In this document: positions 26,802 to 35,397 of the stretch, piece by piece
Layout: every line of letters begins with the position of its first letter
Position numbering within the stretch: the stretch's first letter is position 1
Assembly: GCF_003443675.1 (NCBI RefSeq)
Contig: NZ_CP031963.1
Span: 2,565,501 to 2,629,500, forward strand
From: Aquimarina sp. BL5
Lineage (GTDB): Bacteria; Bacteroidota; Bacteroidia; Flavobacteriales; Flavobacteriaceae
Direction of reading: 5' to 3'
Length of the DNA: 64,000 bases
The notes under the pieces: generated by a model
What the model saw: only the letters and a program-made list of their open reading frames with translations
Database searches by the model: none
What the model was told of the DNA's origin: nothing
Program-made: the position numbers and the translations under genes

Positions 26802-28070
26802 ATGAAATCAACTATTTTATCCCTAACAATACTGATATTTTTCCCATCTATCGTATTGTCCCAAAATACAATTAACGATGATCCCATGAAATGGATCAAT
26901 GGATGGGCTAATTTCGATCCGAATCACGAGGCATATCCAGAATCAGATGAAGACATCCCTGCGATAATTGATCAAGACACGCACTTAACAAATGATTCTG
27001 TATACTTTCTGACTGGAATTGTATATGTGACTAATGGCGCTACACTGTCTATCCAAGAAGGAACGATTATTCGATGTGATACCAAAACCCAAACAAGTCT
27101 TGTGGTTAGTAAAGGAGCTAAACTAATTGCCAGAGGTCTAAAAGGGCAACCTATTGTATTCACTTCAGACAAGTCACCAAAAGCGAGAAAAAGTGGTGAT
27201 TGGGGTGGAGTTATCATTGCAGGATCAGGAATCATCAATTCTCCATCCAAAGCTGGTGTTATAGAAGGTGATTTTCTCCCACAATACTCTCTCTATGGAG
27301 GTGATAATGATGATGAGATGACTACTATAATGACCTATGTACGAATTGAGTACGCAGGAAAAAAAATCAATCAATCAAAAGAATTAAATGGTCTATCTTT
27401 ATATGCGTTAGGAAAAAAATCAATCCTTAATAATATTATGATAAGTCATTCTGCTGATGATTCTTTTGAGTTTTTTGGCGGTACTGTAAATATGAACAAT
27501 CTTATTTCATATAAAGCTAAAGATGATGATTATGATTTTACTTTAGGTTACCAAGGAGAACTATATAATATTATCGCGATTAGACATCCATACATTTCTG
27601 ATATCAGTGGTTCTTATGCAATCGAAATAGACGGTTATGATAAAAAATTAGGTATGACGTCTCTAGAATTATCTAATGTGGATATAAAAGATGCTACTTT
27701 AATCAATTTATCAGACAGCAGTAATTACCAACATACTGGAGCTGCTATTTCTTCTAAAAATTTAGCGCGGCTACATGTCACAGATTCTAGAATATCTGGC
27801 TTTGCCAATGTAGCAAAATTTGACAAATCTTATATATCTTATACTAATTTAGAGACATCGTTTTCTTTAGAAAACAGTATTTTTAATGTCCACGACACCA
27901 ATGTATTGGTCCCATTGGAACCGAAAAATGAGGTACATGGACTTCTTAAATACAATATGTTCACTACACAATTTAAAAACGTATCTGATTTCTTTGAAAA
28001 ACCATTAGATGCTAAAAACCCAAAATTTACGTTAAAACAAGCACGTGACACTTATACGGTCATGCAATAA
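26802..28070 (+). CDS. Secreted beta-helix-like protein, cassette copy 1
   Basis: This 422-residue protein has a signal peptide (about 1-20, ending LSQN) and no sorting tail. The body shows the pattern of a widespread Bacteroidota secreted family, sometimes mislabelled multidrug transporter: a strand signature GATLSIQEGTII, GAKLIARG, PIVFTSDKSPKAR then GDWGGVIIAGSG, YVRIEYAG, NGLSLYALG, SADDSFEFFGGTVN, RHPYI and SYAIEIDGYDK. The regular short strands suggest a right-handed beta-helix. It is the first of three tandem paralogs (28810 and 31008), each followed by a small secreted gene, here 32 bases downstream. It could bind glycans or form a surface scaffold. No catalytic motif is clear. Confidence 0.75.
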   Translation: MKSTILSLTILIFFPSIVLSQNTINDDPMKWINGWANFDPNHEAYPESDEDIPAIIDQDTHLTNDSVYFLTGIVYVTNGATLSIQEGTIIRCDTKTQTSLVVSKGAKLIARGLKGQPIVFTSDKSPKARKSGDWGGVIIAGSGIINSPSKAGVIEGDFLPQYSLYGGDNDDEMTTIMTYVRIEYAGKKINQSKELNGLSLYALGKKSILNNIMISHSADDSFEFFGGTVNMNNLISYKAKDDDYDFTLGYQGELYNIIAIRHPYISDISGSYAIEIDGYDKKLGMTSLELSNVDIKDATLINLSDSSNYQHTGAAISSKNLARLHVTDSRISGFANVAKFDKSYISYTNLETSFSLENSIFNVHDTNVLVPLEPKNEVHGLLKYNMFTTQFKNVSDFFEKPLDAKNPKFTLKQARDTYTVMQ

Positions 28071-28102
28071 AATTAAATTTTACCTTAATTAATATCTTTA
28101 TA

Positions 28103-28537
28103 ATGAAATCAATTACCATATTCCTAGCTATTTTTTTTACCGCTACAGGCTTTGCTCAAACTAAAAAGAATGTCTTTTTTGATCAAAGCACCTTAATTAC
28201 TAAGTTTCATACTATTGATGAATTAGAAGATCTAAAAAAAGGAGAACTTGTTAAATTATATATAGAGCGAGCGAACGAGATTATTACGGTACTACCTTAT
28301 ATAGCACTTACTAACGAGGCTGATGTAAGTCTTTCTGATATTGGAATTAAGGAAAACTCCGATAATCTAAAACTCTTAAAGAAACATCATGAAACCACTA
28401 CCGAAGCATTCGAAAGTACTGGTAATTTAATAACCGAGTTTATACCCTATGCAGATACAGAAAAAATCGTATGGTCTATTCTATACTATGAAGAAATGAT
28501 TAAAAAAATTCGAATAGGGGTAAACGGGAATTTCTAA
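28103..28537 (+). CDS. Small secreted helical protein, cassette copy 1
   Basis: I do not recognise this 144-residue family. It has a signal peptide (about 1-18, ending GFAQ) and a helical body with motifs shared by all three paralogs: TKFHTIDELEDLKKGELV, a VLPY segment followed by LTNE, SLSDIGIKE, PYADTEKIVW and LYYEEMIKKIRIG. It has no Cys. It follows its beta-helix partner by 32 bases and a strong terminator follows it, so the pair is one transcription unit. Conservation of both members and their order in three copies implies that they act together in the envelope or outside the cell (inference). Confidence 0.7.
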   Translation: MKSITIFLAIFFTATGFAQTKKNVFFDQSTLITKFHTIDELEDLKKGELVKLYIERANEIITVLPYIALTNEADVSLSDIGIKENSDNLKLLKKHHETTTEAFESTGNLITEFIPYADTEKIVWSILYYEEMIKKIRIGVNGNF

Positions 28538-28560
28538 AACTCACATCCCTTAAATATATA

Positions 28561-28589
28561 AAAACAGCCACATATGGCTGTTTTTTTTT
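28561..28589 (+). terminator. Terminator of cassette 1
   Basis: AAAACAGCCA and TGGCTGTTTT pair perfectly around CATA, followed by five more T. It lies 23 bases after the stop of the small secreted gene. Confidence 0.85.
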
Positions 28590-28809
28590 GCTTATACCTA
28601 TAAAAAACAACAGTTAAGACACACAAAAAGAGTGAAATCTTATAGCTTACTAACATCTCAACTTTTACAAAAAAAATGTTAATAAATCATTTTTTTGTAA
28701 TCTTTATCCTATTCCACCGAACTAAACCGTGTATTACAAACAAATTTTAATTTTTTGGATGAACAATCCAATCGGGTTTAACAAAGTGTGAGACTAAAAA
28801 AATGAAGTT

Positions 28810-30066
28810 ATGAAAAAAAGAGAACTGTTAAGCATATTTTTATTTATTGCAATTTCAATTTCGGGATTATCTCAAAGCAACTTTAATCCTAATAATATGA
28901 AGTGGACCAGGGATTGGACCAATTTTGAACCAAACAAAACCAATTATCTTACCCACGATGAACAATTACCTAATATTATAAACAAGGACACCTACCTAAG
29001 AAGTGATATTGTTTATCTTATGTCTGGAGACGTATATGTAACTGACAATGCTACATTGACAATACAAGAAGGAACTCTTATAAAAGCAGATACAGAAAAG
29101 TCTACTAATCTAATTGTTACCAAAGGAGCTAAACTAATTGCTGATGGTAGTAAAGCACTACCTATAGTATTTACATCTAACAAATCCAGAAACTCTAGAA
29201 AAAGTGGTGATTGGGGCGGAATTACTATTATAGGTTCTGGTAAGGCAAACACTATAGAAGGAGAAGGAACTATAAAAGGAAAATTCAATCCATTGTATAG
29301 CATATTTGGTGGAAACAATATTGAAGAGGAAACTACAGTTTTAAGATACGTTAGAATTGAATACGCAGGTAAATCTACAAATGGGCTTTCGTTATATACT
29401 CTGGGAAATCAGTCTATAGTAGAAAACATTATGGTGAGTTATTCTGCAGATGACTCCTTCGAATGGCATGGAGGAGCATCTAAAGCTAAAAACCTTATTT
29501 CTTTTAAATCTAATGATGATGATTTTGACTTTACACAAGGATATAGAGGTGAACTTATAAATATTCTCGCTATTAAACATCCTTATATTACAAGCAATAA
29601 CGGATCCTACGCAATAGAAGTAGATGGTTATAATAAAAATTTAGGATTCGAGAATTCTAAGGTACTTTCTAGTATTGATATCACAGGTGCAACATTAATT
29701 ACCTTAGTGAATGAAAGTAACTATCATCATTCTAGAGCGGCAATATCCTTAAACAACCTTGGAGAATTATACTTAAATGACTCTAATATATCAGGTTTTT
29801 CTGATGTAGTTAAATTAGATAAGTCTTTCTCTACTCTTAAAATGATAGAAACAGCTTTTAAGCTCGATAACAGTTTTTTTAATGTGCATGGTGAAGGTGT
29901 TATTACTTATCATAATATAACCGGTGACACATTCAATTTACTTAAATATAATCGATTTACTAAAGCTTTTCAGCAGCCTGAAGAGGTTTTTAGTAATCCT
30001 TTAGACAAAGCTAATCCAAATTTTACTTTAAAAAATTCATTAAACAATTATATGGTAGTTCAATAA
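28810..30066 (+). CDS. Secreted beta-helix-like protein, cassette copy 2
   Basis: This 418-residue paralog of the 26802 and 31008 genes has a signal peptide (about 1-21, ending GLSQ). The same landmarks appear in order: NATLTIQEGTLI, GAKLIADG, PIVFTSNKSRNSR then GDWGGITIIGSG, YVRIEYAG, NGLSLYTLG, SADDSFEWHGG, KHPYI and SYAIEVDGYNK. It lacks the AGKKINQSKEL insert of copy 1 near residue 185, which makes this region shorter. The small partner begins 27 bases downstream. Sequence drift between copies is clear outside these motifs, so the duplication is not recent. Function is unknown, and a surface-exposed or released beta-helix is my best reading. Confidence 0.75.
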   Translation: MKKRELLSIFLFIAISISGLSQSNFNPNNMKWTRDWTNFEPNKTNYLTHDEQLPNIINKDTYLRSDIVYLMSGDVYVTDNATLTIQEGTLIKADTEKSTNLIVTKGAKLIADGSKALPIVFTSNKSRNSRKSGDWGGITIIGSGKANTIEGEGTIKGKFNPLYSIFGGNNIEEETTVLRYVRIEYAGKSTNGLSLYTLGNQSIVENIMVSYSADDSFEWHGGASKAKNLISFKSNDDDFDFTQGYRGELINILAIKHPYITSNNGSYAIEVDGYNKNLGFENSKVLSSIDITGATLITLVNESNYHHSRAAISLNNLGELYLNDSNISGFSDVVKLDKSFSTLKMIETAFKLDNSFFNVHGEGVITYHNITGDTFNLLKYNRFTKAFQQPEEVFSNPLDKANPNFTLKNSLNNYMVVQ

Positions 30067-30093
30067 GCTACAATTGCATCAAAAACTAACATC

Positions 30094-30534
30094 ATGAAAA
30101 AAATAATTACTTTATTGCTAATAACACTTACATTTAGTAGCATAAGCGCACAAACAAAGAAAAAGGGAGTATTTTTTGATAACGACAAACTGATTAACCG
30201 ATTTCATACAATTGATGAATTACAAGATCTTAATAAAGGAGCATTAATAGAACTATATCTAGAACGTGCTAGAGAAATTTTTGTAGTGCTACCCTATTTA
30301 TCTTTAACCAATAAACCCGGAACCAGTCTTAGTGATGCAGGCATCAAAGAAGATTCTGATAAAATCAAAATAGTAGAGAAAAATAATGAAATAGCGGATA
30401 GAGCATTTGTTTATACAACAAACACTATAAAAGAACTAGTTCCTTACTCTGATACAGATAAGATTATCTGGGCTGTATTGTATTTTGAAGAGATGATTAA
30501 AAAGATGCGATTAGGTAAGGAAGGAAATATCTGA
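30094..30534 (+). CDS. Small secreted helical protein, cassette copy 2
   Basis: This 146-residue paralog of the 28103 and 32370 genes has a signal peptide (about 1-19, ending SAQ) and the shared motifs NRFHTIDELQDLNKGALI, VLPYLSLTNK, SLSDAGIKEDSD, PYSDTDKIIW and LYFEEMIKKMRLG. It lies 27 bases after the beta-helix gene and ahead of a terminator. The strict conservation of the DT-K-I and EEMIKK segments suggests a helical interaction surface. It has no recognised domain. Confidence 0.7.
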   Translation: MKKIITLLLITLTFSSISAQTKKKGVFFDNDKLINRFHTIDELQDLNKGALIELYLERAREIFVVLPYLSLTNKPGTSLSDAGIKEDSDKIKIVEKNNEIADRAFVYTTNTIKELVPYSDTDKIIWAVLYFEEMIKKMRLGKEGNI

Positions 30535-30572
30535 ATCTACATTCCGACACATAATAATTAAAAAAATCGACT

Positions 30573-30618
30573 AAAGACACAAAAAAACTGTCATATGACT
30601 TTTTCACTTTGTGTCTTT
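30573..30618 (+). terminator. Terminator of cassette 2
   Basis: AAAGACACAAA (30573-30583) and TTTGTGTCTTT (30608-30618) form an 11-bp outer stem. Inside, GTCATATGAC is a perfect palindrome flanked by A and T runs. The T-rich sequence CTTCTTTTC follows. Confidence 0.75.
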
Positions 30619-30901
30619 CTTCTTTTCAAAAAGCAAAAGCTTTCTATAAAACACCAAAATCTGCGGCAAAACCACAGAAAAGCAAAAATACATAAAACAC
30701 TAATAAACAATGTTTTAATAAAAAAAAGTTCTCATTCAAAAAAATAATTAAGAATTAAAAGTTATTTTGTTTACCTTTTTTTAAATATAAATAAACAAAT
30801 ATTAAATTATTGATAATCAACAATATAAAATCACAATAAGTAGGAATTATACTCTTAATGTTTTGCTAATTAAACCTAAAATAACGACGAACGTACATAT
30901 T

Positions 30902-30980
30902 TTACGGAAAACCCGTAACCTACTCTTCCAAAAGTATATTAACTTAGTAACCTGAAAAAGGAAGAAAGAATTTTCTTCCT
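30902..30980 (+). promoter_or_regulatory. Two leader hairpins of cassette 3
   Basis: TTACGG (30902-30907) pairs with CCGTAA (30913-30918). Further on, AGGAAGAAA (30959-30967) pairs with TTTCTTCCT (30972-30980) in a perfect 9-bp stem with a 4-base loop, 27 bases before the ATG at 31008. The second could control translation of the beta-helix gene. Confidence 0.4.
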
Positions 30981-31007
30981 AATTTATAACCCCAAAATAA
31001 AACTTTT

Positions 31008-32282
31008 ATGAAACTAAGATGCGCCTTGACTACATGTCTCCTACTAGCTATCACTTTTCTAACCTCTCACGCACAAGATTTTAATGGTAACGATAGTAAA
31101 TGGATAAAAGGCTGGACCAACTTTACTCCTAATACCACAAACTACCCTGAAGCTGATGAAAAACTTCCAAATATTATAGCAGAAGACACTTATTTAAATA
31201 ATGATAAAGTGTATTTACTTTCTGGAGACGTTTATGTTACCGGTAATGCTATACTAACAATTCAAGAAGGGACTGTAATCCGAGGAGATCATGAAAATCC
31301 TGCAAATCTTATTATAACAAGAGGTTCTAAATTGATAGCAGTTGGATCAGAAGCTTATCCTATTGTTTTCACATCCAACAAAGCTCCTAAATCAAGAGCA
31401 AGTGGAGATTGGGGTGGAATAATAATAGCTGGTTCGGGGAAAGTAAACTCCGTATCTGGTAATGGTGTCATTAAAGGAAATTTTAATCCTCAGTATTCTG
31501 TATATGGGGGAAATGATCAAGATGAACAAACTGCAATTTTGAGATTTGTTCGAATAGAATTTCCAGGTAATAAATCGAAAAGAATCAAAAACTCTAACGG
31601 GTTATCTCTATTCGGAATAGGAACAGCCTCAATAATAGATCATGTAATGGTTAGCTACTCTGGTCAGGATTCATTTAATTGGACAGGAGGAAATAATAAT
31701 ATGAGAAATATGCTTTCATACAAAGCAGAGGATGATGATTTTCAAATTTCTGAAGGTTTTAAAGGTGATCTGGATTATTTAATGGCAATACGTCATCCAT
31801 ATATTAATAGTCCAAAGGGATCTTATGCAATAGAGATTGATGGGTATGATAAAAATTCAGGATACTTGAAACCTAATGCTATTACAGATGTTACTATTAC
31901 TAATTCTACTTTTGTAAACCTTTCTGACAATACCAATTATATACATACGTCATCAGCTATTTCGGCAAAAAACTCTGCTTTAGTGTATTTACACAATTCC
32001 AAAATATCAGGTTTTTTAAACGTAGTAAAATTCGATGACTCTTATACGTCTCTAGCGGTTATCGAAAGAGCTTTTAAAATGGACAATAGTTTTTTTAACA
32101 TTCACGGAGAAGGTGTAGAAGTGAGCTATAAACCAAGTAATGGTGTGATGAATGTTTTAAAGTATAATAGATTCACTAAAGATTTTGTAAGCGTAGATAA
32201 TCTTTTTGAAGATCCTACTAGCAAATCGGCTCCAAAATTTCAACTTAAAAAGGCTATGAATAATTATATGGTAATGCAATAA
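31008..32282 (+). CDS. Secreted beta-helix-like protein, cassette copy 3
   Basis: This 424-residue paralog has a signal peptide (about 1-22, ending SHAQ). Landmarks match the other copies (NAILTIQEGTVI, GSKLIAVG, PIVFTSNKAPKSR then GDWGGIIIAGSG, NGLSLFGIG, RHPYI, SYAIEIDGYDK) but three are altered: FVRIEFPG instead of YVRIEYAG, GQDSFNWTGG instead of ADDSFEWHGG, and DDDFQISEGF instead of DDDFDFTQGY. The acidic cluster that could bind metal is therefore weaker here. The gene is preceded by leader hairpins, and the small partner starts 87 bases downstream, further than in copies 1 and 2. Confidence 0.75.
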   Translation: MKLRCALTTCLLLAITFLTSHAQDFNGNDSKWIKGWTNFTPNTTNYPEADEKLPNIIAEDTYLNNDKVYLLSGDVYVTGNAILTIQEGTVIRGDHENPANLIITRGSKLIAVGSEAYPIVFTSNKAPKSRASGDWGGIIIAGSGKVNSVSGNGVIKGNFNPQYSVYGGNDQDEQTAILRFVRIEFPGNKSKRIKNSNGLSLFGIGTASIIDHVMVSYSGQDSFNWTGGNNNMRNMLSYKAEDDDFQISEGFKGDLDYLMAIRHPYINSPKGSYAIEIDGYDKNSGYLKPNAITDVTITNSTFVNLSDNTNYIHTSSAISAKNSALVYLHNSKISGFLNVVKFDDSYTSLAVIERAFKMDNSFFNIHGEGVEVSYKPSNGVMNVLKYNRFTKDFVSVDNLFEDPTSKSAPKFQLKKAMNNYMVMQ

Positions 32283-32369
32283 ATAGCACCTTTTAATAAT
32301 GAAAAATACTTTTTTTTGTTCCGGATCCCTTAAATCCATCAAATGAATTTTAATACTACAGTTTAAATT

Positions 32370-32816
32370 ATGCTTAAATCAAAATTATTAATAGGTTTCA
32401 TCTTTTTTCTATTTTTCCAATACACGAATGCTCAGGAAAAAGATGAAGCCATTTTTTTTGCTAAGAGAGATCAAATCACGAAATTTCATACTATAAATGA
32501 TCTCGAAAATTTAAAAAAAGGAGAACTCATCAAATTATATCAGGATCGAGTTAGAGAAATTGTAACGGTTATTCCATTTTTATCACTAACAAATGAACCT
32601 GGAGTTCGATTAGGCGATTTAGGAATCAAAGAAGATTCTGGTCACATAAAATCACTTAAGAAAAGTTCAGAAGCTACTAAAGAAGCTATAAATACAGCAC
32701 AAACCTCTATTGAAGAGCTTGTGCCTTATGCCGACACCGAAAAAATTATACTAACGATTCTTTATTACGAGGAAATCATAAAAAAAATGAGAATCGGAGT
32801 CACTAGAAGTTTTTAA
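32370..32816 (+). CDS. Small secreted helical protein, cassette copy 3
   Basis: This 148-residue paralog of the 28103 and 30094 genes has a signal peptide (about 1-21, ending TNAQ) and the shared motifs TKFHTINDLENLKKGELI, VIPFLSLTNE, RLGDLGIKEDSG, PYADTEKIIL and LYYEEIIKKMRIG. It is the last gene of the third cassette and is followed by a terminator. As with the other copies, I can give no function. Confidence 0.7.
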   Translation: MLKSKLLIGFIFFLFFQYTNAQEKDEAIFFAKRDQITKFHTINDLENLKKGELIKLYQDRVREIVTVIPFLSLTNEPGVRLGDLGIKEDSGHIKSLKKSSEATKEAINTAQTSIEELVPYADTEKIILTILYYEEIIKKMRIGVTRSF

Positions 32817-32859
32817 ATCAAATTTTTAACACACAAACTACAACTATTATAACATCACG

Positions 32860-32895
32860 AAAAGAAGCGATAATATAAAAATGATCGCTTCTTTT
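32860..32895 (+). terminator. Terminator of cassette 3
   Basis: AAAAGAAGCGAT (32860-32871) and ATCGCTTCTTTT (32884-32895) form a perfect 12-bp stem with a 12-base loop, followed by T. It is 43 bases after the stop. Confidence 0.85.
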
Positions 32896-32956
32896 TAATT
32901 ACGCATAATCCTCTTGATAAATGTAAGGGTAATTATAAAATTACTACTAAAGCCTT

Positions 32957-33589
32957 ATGATCGCATTCTATCTTATCCTAGGAATTTTAACTTCAGTAGC
33001 CGGTGCTTTACCACTGGGAGCAGTAAACATTGCAGTAATTAACACAACAATTAAAGAAAATACCAGAAAAGCATTTCGTATCGCTTTAGCAGCTGGTATT
33101 GGAGAAGTATTATTGGCCTTGTTTGCTTTACATTGTAGTATGGAGCTCACAGGTTTTTTCGAAAATAACCGATGGATTCAGTTAGTGATTATTTCCATAT
33201 TTTTAGTAATTGGTATTTATTTTTTAGTCCGAAAAAACAAAAAAGAAATGAATACGAAAGCGCCTAAAATCAAGTTGGGAAAATCTAAATTCCTAACGGG
33301 CTTCTCTCTTGCGTTTTTAAATCCCCCAGTAATTATTTATTGGATAGTAGCAATATCTTTAACAAACAAACATCTTTTCGAACTTACACTTTATACTCCA
33401 ATAATTGCTTTATTTCTCTTTTTTTCAGGGATATACCTTGGTAAAATCGGCACATTGTACCTATACAGTCAATGGGGAAACAAAATGGCTCAAAAATCCA
33501 ATGATTCTAAAACTAAATTATTTAAAATTATTGGTGTTGCGCTCATAGCTATTTCTTTTGTGCAAGGAGTAAAATTCTTAGTAGCATAA
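32957..33589 (+). CDS. LysE-family exporter
   Basis: This 210-residue membrane protein has about six helices and the LysE/RhtB N-terminal signature, GALPLGAVNIAVINTTIKE (about 16-34), followed by an amphipathic linker (NKKEMNTKAPKIKLGKSK, about 94-111) and FLNPPVIIYWIVA in the second half. The family exports amino acids or related small molecules by proton exchange. The substrate cannot be read from sequence. It lies after the third secreted cassette but is separated from it by a terminator, and before a PLP decarboxylase gene with a 353-base gap. Confidence 0.82.
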   Translation: MIAFYLILGILTSVAGALPLGAVNIAVINTTIKENTRKAFRIALAAGIGEVLLALFALHCSMELTGFFENNRWIQLVIISIFLVIGIYFLVRKNKKEMNTKAPKIKLGKSKFLTGFSLAFLNPPVIIYWIVAISLTNKHLFELTLYTPIIALFLFFSGIYLGKIGTLYLYSQWGNKMAQKSNDSKTKLFKIIGVALIAISFVQGVKFLVA

Positions 33590-33942
33590 TTATCTATTTT
33601 TGCTTAAAGCAGTTTATATACATCCCACTAATCAGTTTCACTCTTTTTCTAAGTAAAAGCTGTAAAACGTAACCAAAAAACAGCTAACCGGAATTTAACG
33701 ACATTCTCACACTATCATACCCAAACACTAAGGTTTATTAAAAAATACTAACGTACTTTTATTATATCAACACAATCTTAATAACGGTGCAATTGCCTAT
33801 GCTCCTATTACGGCAGTGAAATTGAGAATCCTTTTATTGTTTCATTACAAAAGGAGAATACCTTTTTTTAATAAATTTATACTAGTAGATACTACTTAAA
33901 ATCACATATTTTTGCAAATTAAAGTAGGTAAAAAAAATCTCA
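33590..33942. other. Intergenic region before the PLP decarboxylase gene
   Basis: I see no ORF or strong hairpin in these 353 bases. A TATTTTTG box at 33907-33914 is a fair -7 element for the decarboxylase gene. Confidence 0.4.
33907..33914 (+). promoter_or_regulatory. Putative -7 box of the decarboxylase gene
   Basis: TATTTTTG matches TAnnTTTG and lies 28 bases before the ATG at 33943. No convincing -33 TTTG is present. Confidence 0.4.
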
Positions 33943-35397
33943 ATGAAAGAAAATGACCTCAACGCTAAATTAGAGTTATCTAAAGATGATATGAAACAGT
34001 ATGGCTATACAATTATAGATCATATCGTAGAACATTTTGATACTCAAGACTCCAAAAAACCAGTTGCAATAGCGACCAGAGAAGAAATGGACAGCTTGTT
34101 AGCGGAAGGTATACCACATCATCCGACAGGAGCCAATGAGGTTCTTAACTTTGTAATGGAAAATGTTATTCCACAAAGCACTATTGTATCACACCCTAAA
34201 TCCTTTTCTTTCGTACCAGGTCCAAGTAACTACATCAGTGCTATGGCAGATACCATTGCTACTGGGTTTAATATTTTCTCTGGTGGCTGGGCAGCATCTC
34301 CAGGAGCAGCAGAATTAGAAATTCTTACAATGAACTGGCTATTAGAAATTTTCGGATTTGGTACCAAAGAAGGAGGAGGTATTTTTACAAGTGGAGGATC
34401 CATGGCTAACCTTACTGCATTAGTAACCGCCAGAAGAATAAAATGTGGTGATGATTTTTCTAAAGCAGTAATTTATTTATCAGACCAGGCACATTCTTCT
34501 AATATAAAAGCGATTAAAGTAATAGGCTTTAAAAAGAGTCAAATAAGAGTTATACCTACCGATCTGGAATTCAAAATATCTCTTAATAAGTTAAAAAATG
34601 CTATCGCTAAGGATCGCCTTCAAGGATTAGAACCTTTTTGCCTAATCGCCTCTGCTGGGACTACAAATACAGGAACAGTCGATCCGTTAGATGAAATGGC
34701 TAAAATTTGTAAAGAAGAAAAATTATGGTTTCACATTGATGGGGCTTATGGCGGTGCTGCTATACTAGCCAATAACGGAAAAGAGTTATTAAAAGGTATT
34801 GAAAAAGCAGATTCTCTAACAGTAGATCCTCATAAATGGTTTTTCCAACCTTATGAAATGGGCTGTTTATTAGTCAAGAATCATAATTGGCTTAGTGGGA
34901 CCTTTAGCGAAAAACCAGAATACCTAAGAGACGTAGAAGGTAACGAATCAGAAATTAACTTCTATGATCACGGTATTCAATTAACTCGACGGTTTAGAGC
35001 ATTAAAGTTTTACATGTCACTAAAGACATTTGGTTTGGATTCTTTTAAAAAGGCAATTCAATATAATATAGAATTAGCTGACCAAACTGAAGGTTTATTA
35101 AGAAAAAGTCCTAAATGGGAAGTCATATCACCTGCTACCTTAGCAGTCATAAATTTTAGATATAACCCTATTGATAAAAATTTCTCAGAAAAGGAGATTG
35201 ATATAATAAATCAGAAGATTTCTGAAAAAATGATTCACTCTAGAGAAGCATTATTAGTCACTACAGTACTTTTAGGTCAAGTAGTATTAAGAATGTGTCT
35301 AATCAACCCCAGAACAACTTTAGATCATATTAAAGAAACTATCGAACAATGTGAATTATACGGAAATGAAATATTAGCAATAGAAAACGTTAATTAA
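33943..35397 (+). CDS. PLP-dependent amino-acid decarboxylase (group II)
   Basis: This 484-residue enzyme belongs to the glutamate/aromatic-amino-acid decarboxylase fold. It shows FTSGGSMANLTAL (PLP phosphate contacts, near 147-159), HIDGAYGGAAIL with the ring-binding Asp (near 265-276), and VDPHKWFFQPYEMGCL with the Schiff-base Lys near residue 302. Members decarboxylate aromatic amino acids, glutamate, aspartate or 2,4-diaminobutyrate, and I cannot fix the substrate. Its stop codon overlaps the stop of the convergent DUF2797 gene by 4 bases. A LysE-type exporter lies upstream, which could export a product, but the gap argues against a shared transcript. Confidence 0.9.
   Translation: MKENDLNAKLELSKDDMKQYGYTIIDHIVEHFDTQDSKKPVAIATREEMDSLLAEGIPHHPTGANEVLNFVMENVIPQSTIVSHPKSFSFVPGPSNYISAMADTIATGFNIFSGGWAASPGAAELEILTMNWLLEIFGFGTKEGGGIFTSGGSMANLTALVTARRIKCGDDFSKAVIYLSDQAHSSNIKAIKVIGFKKSQIRVIPTDLEFKISLNKLKNAIAKDRLQGLEPFCLIASAGTTNTGTVDPLDEMAKICKEEKLWFHIDGAYGGAAILANNGKELLKGIEKADSLTVDPHKWFFQPYEMGCLLVKNHNWLSGTFSEKPEYLRDVEGNESEINFYDHGIQLTRRFRALKFYMSLKTFGLDSFKKAIQYNIELADQTEGLLRKSPKWEVISPATLAVINFRYNPIDKNFSEKEIDIINQKISEKMIHSREALLVTTVLLGQVVLRMCLINPRTTLDHIKETIEQCELYGNEILAIENVN

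Larger units (their letters stand above)
30535..31007. other. Intergenic region between cassettes 2 and 3
   Basis: Apart from the cassette 2 terminator, this 473-base stretch is A/T-rich and has no ORF. Two hairpins sit near its right end (30902-30918 and 30959-30980), in the leader of copy 3. Confidence 0.4.

Noticed and set aside
26802..32282. Annotation of the beta-helix proteins as multidrug transporters
   Set aside because: They have one signal peptide, no membrane helices and a beta-helix pattern; the transporter label used for relatives appears to be a mis-annotation.
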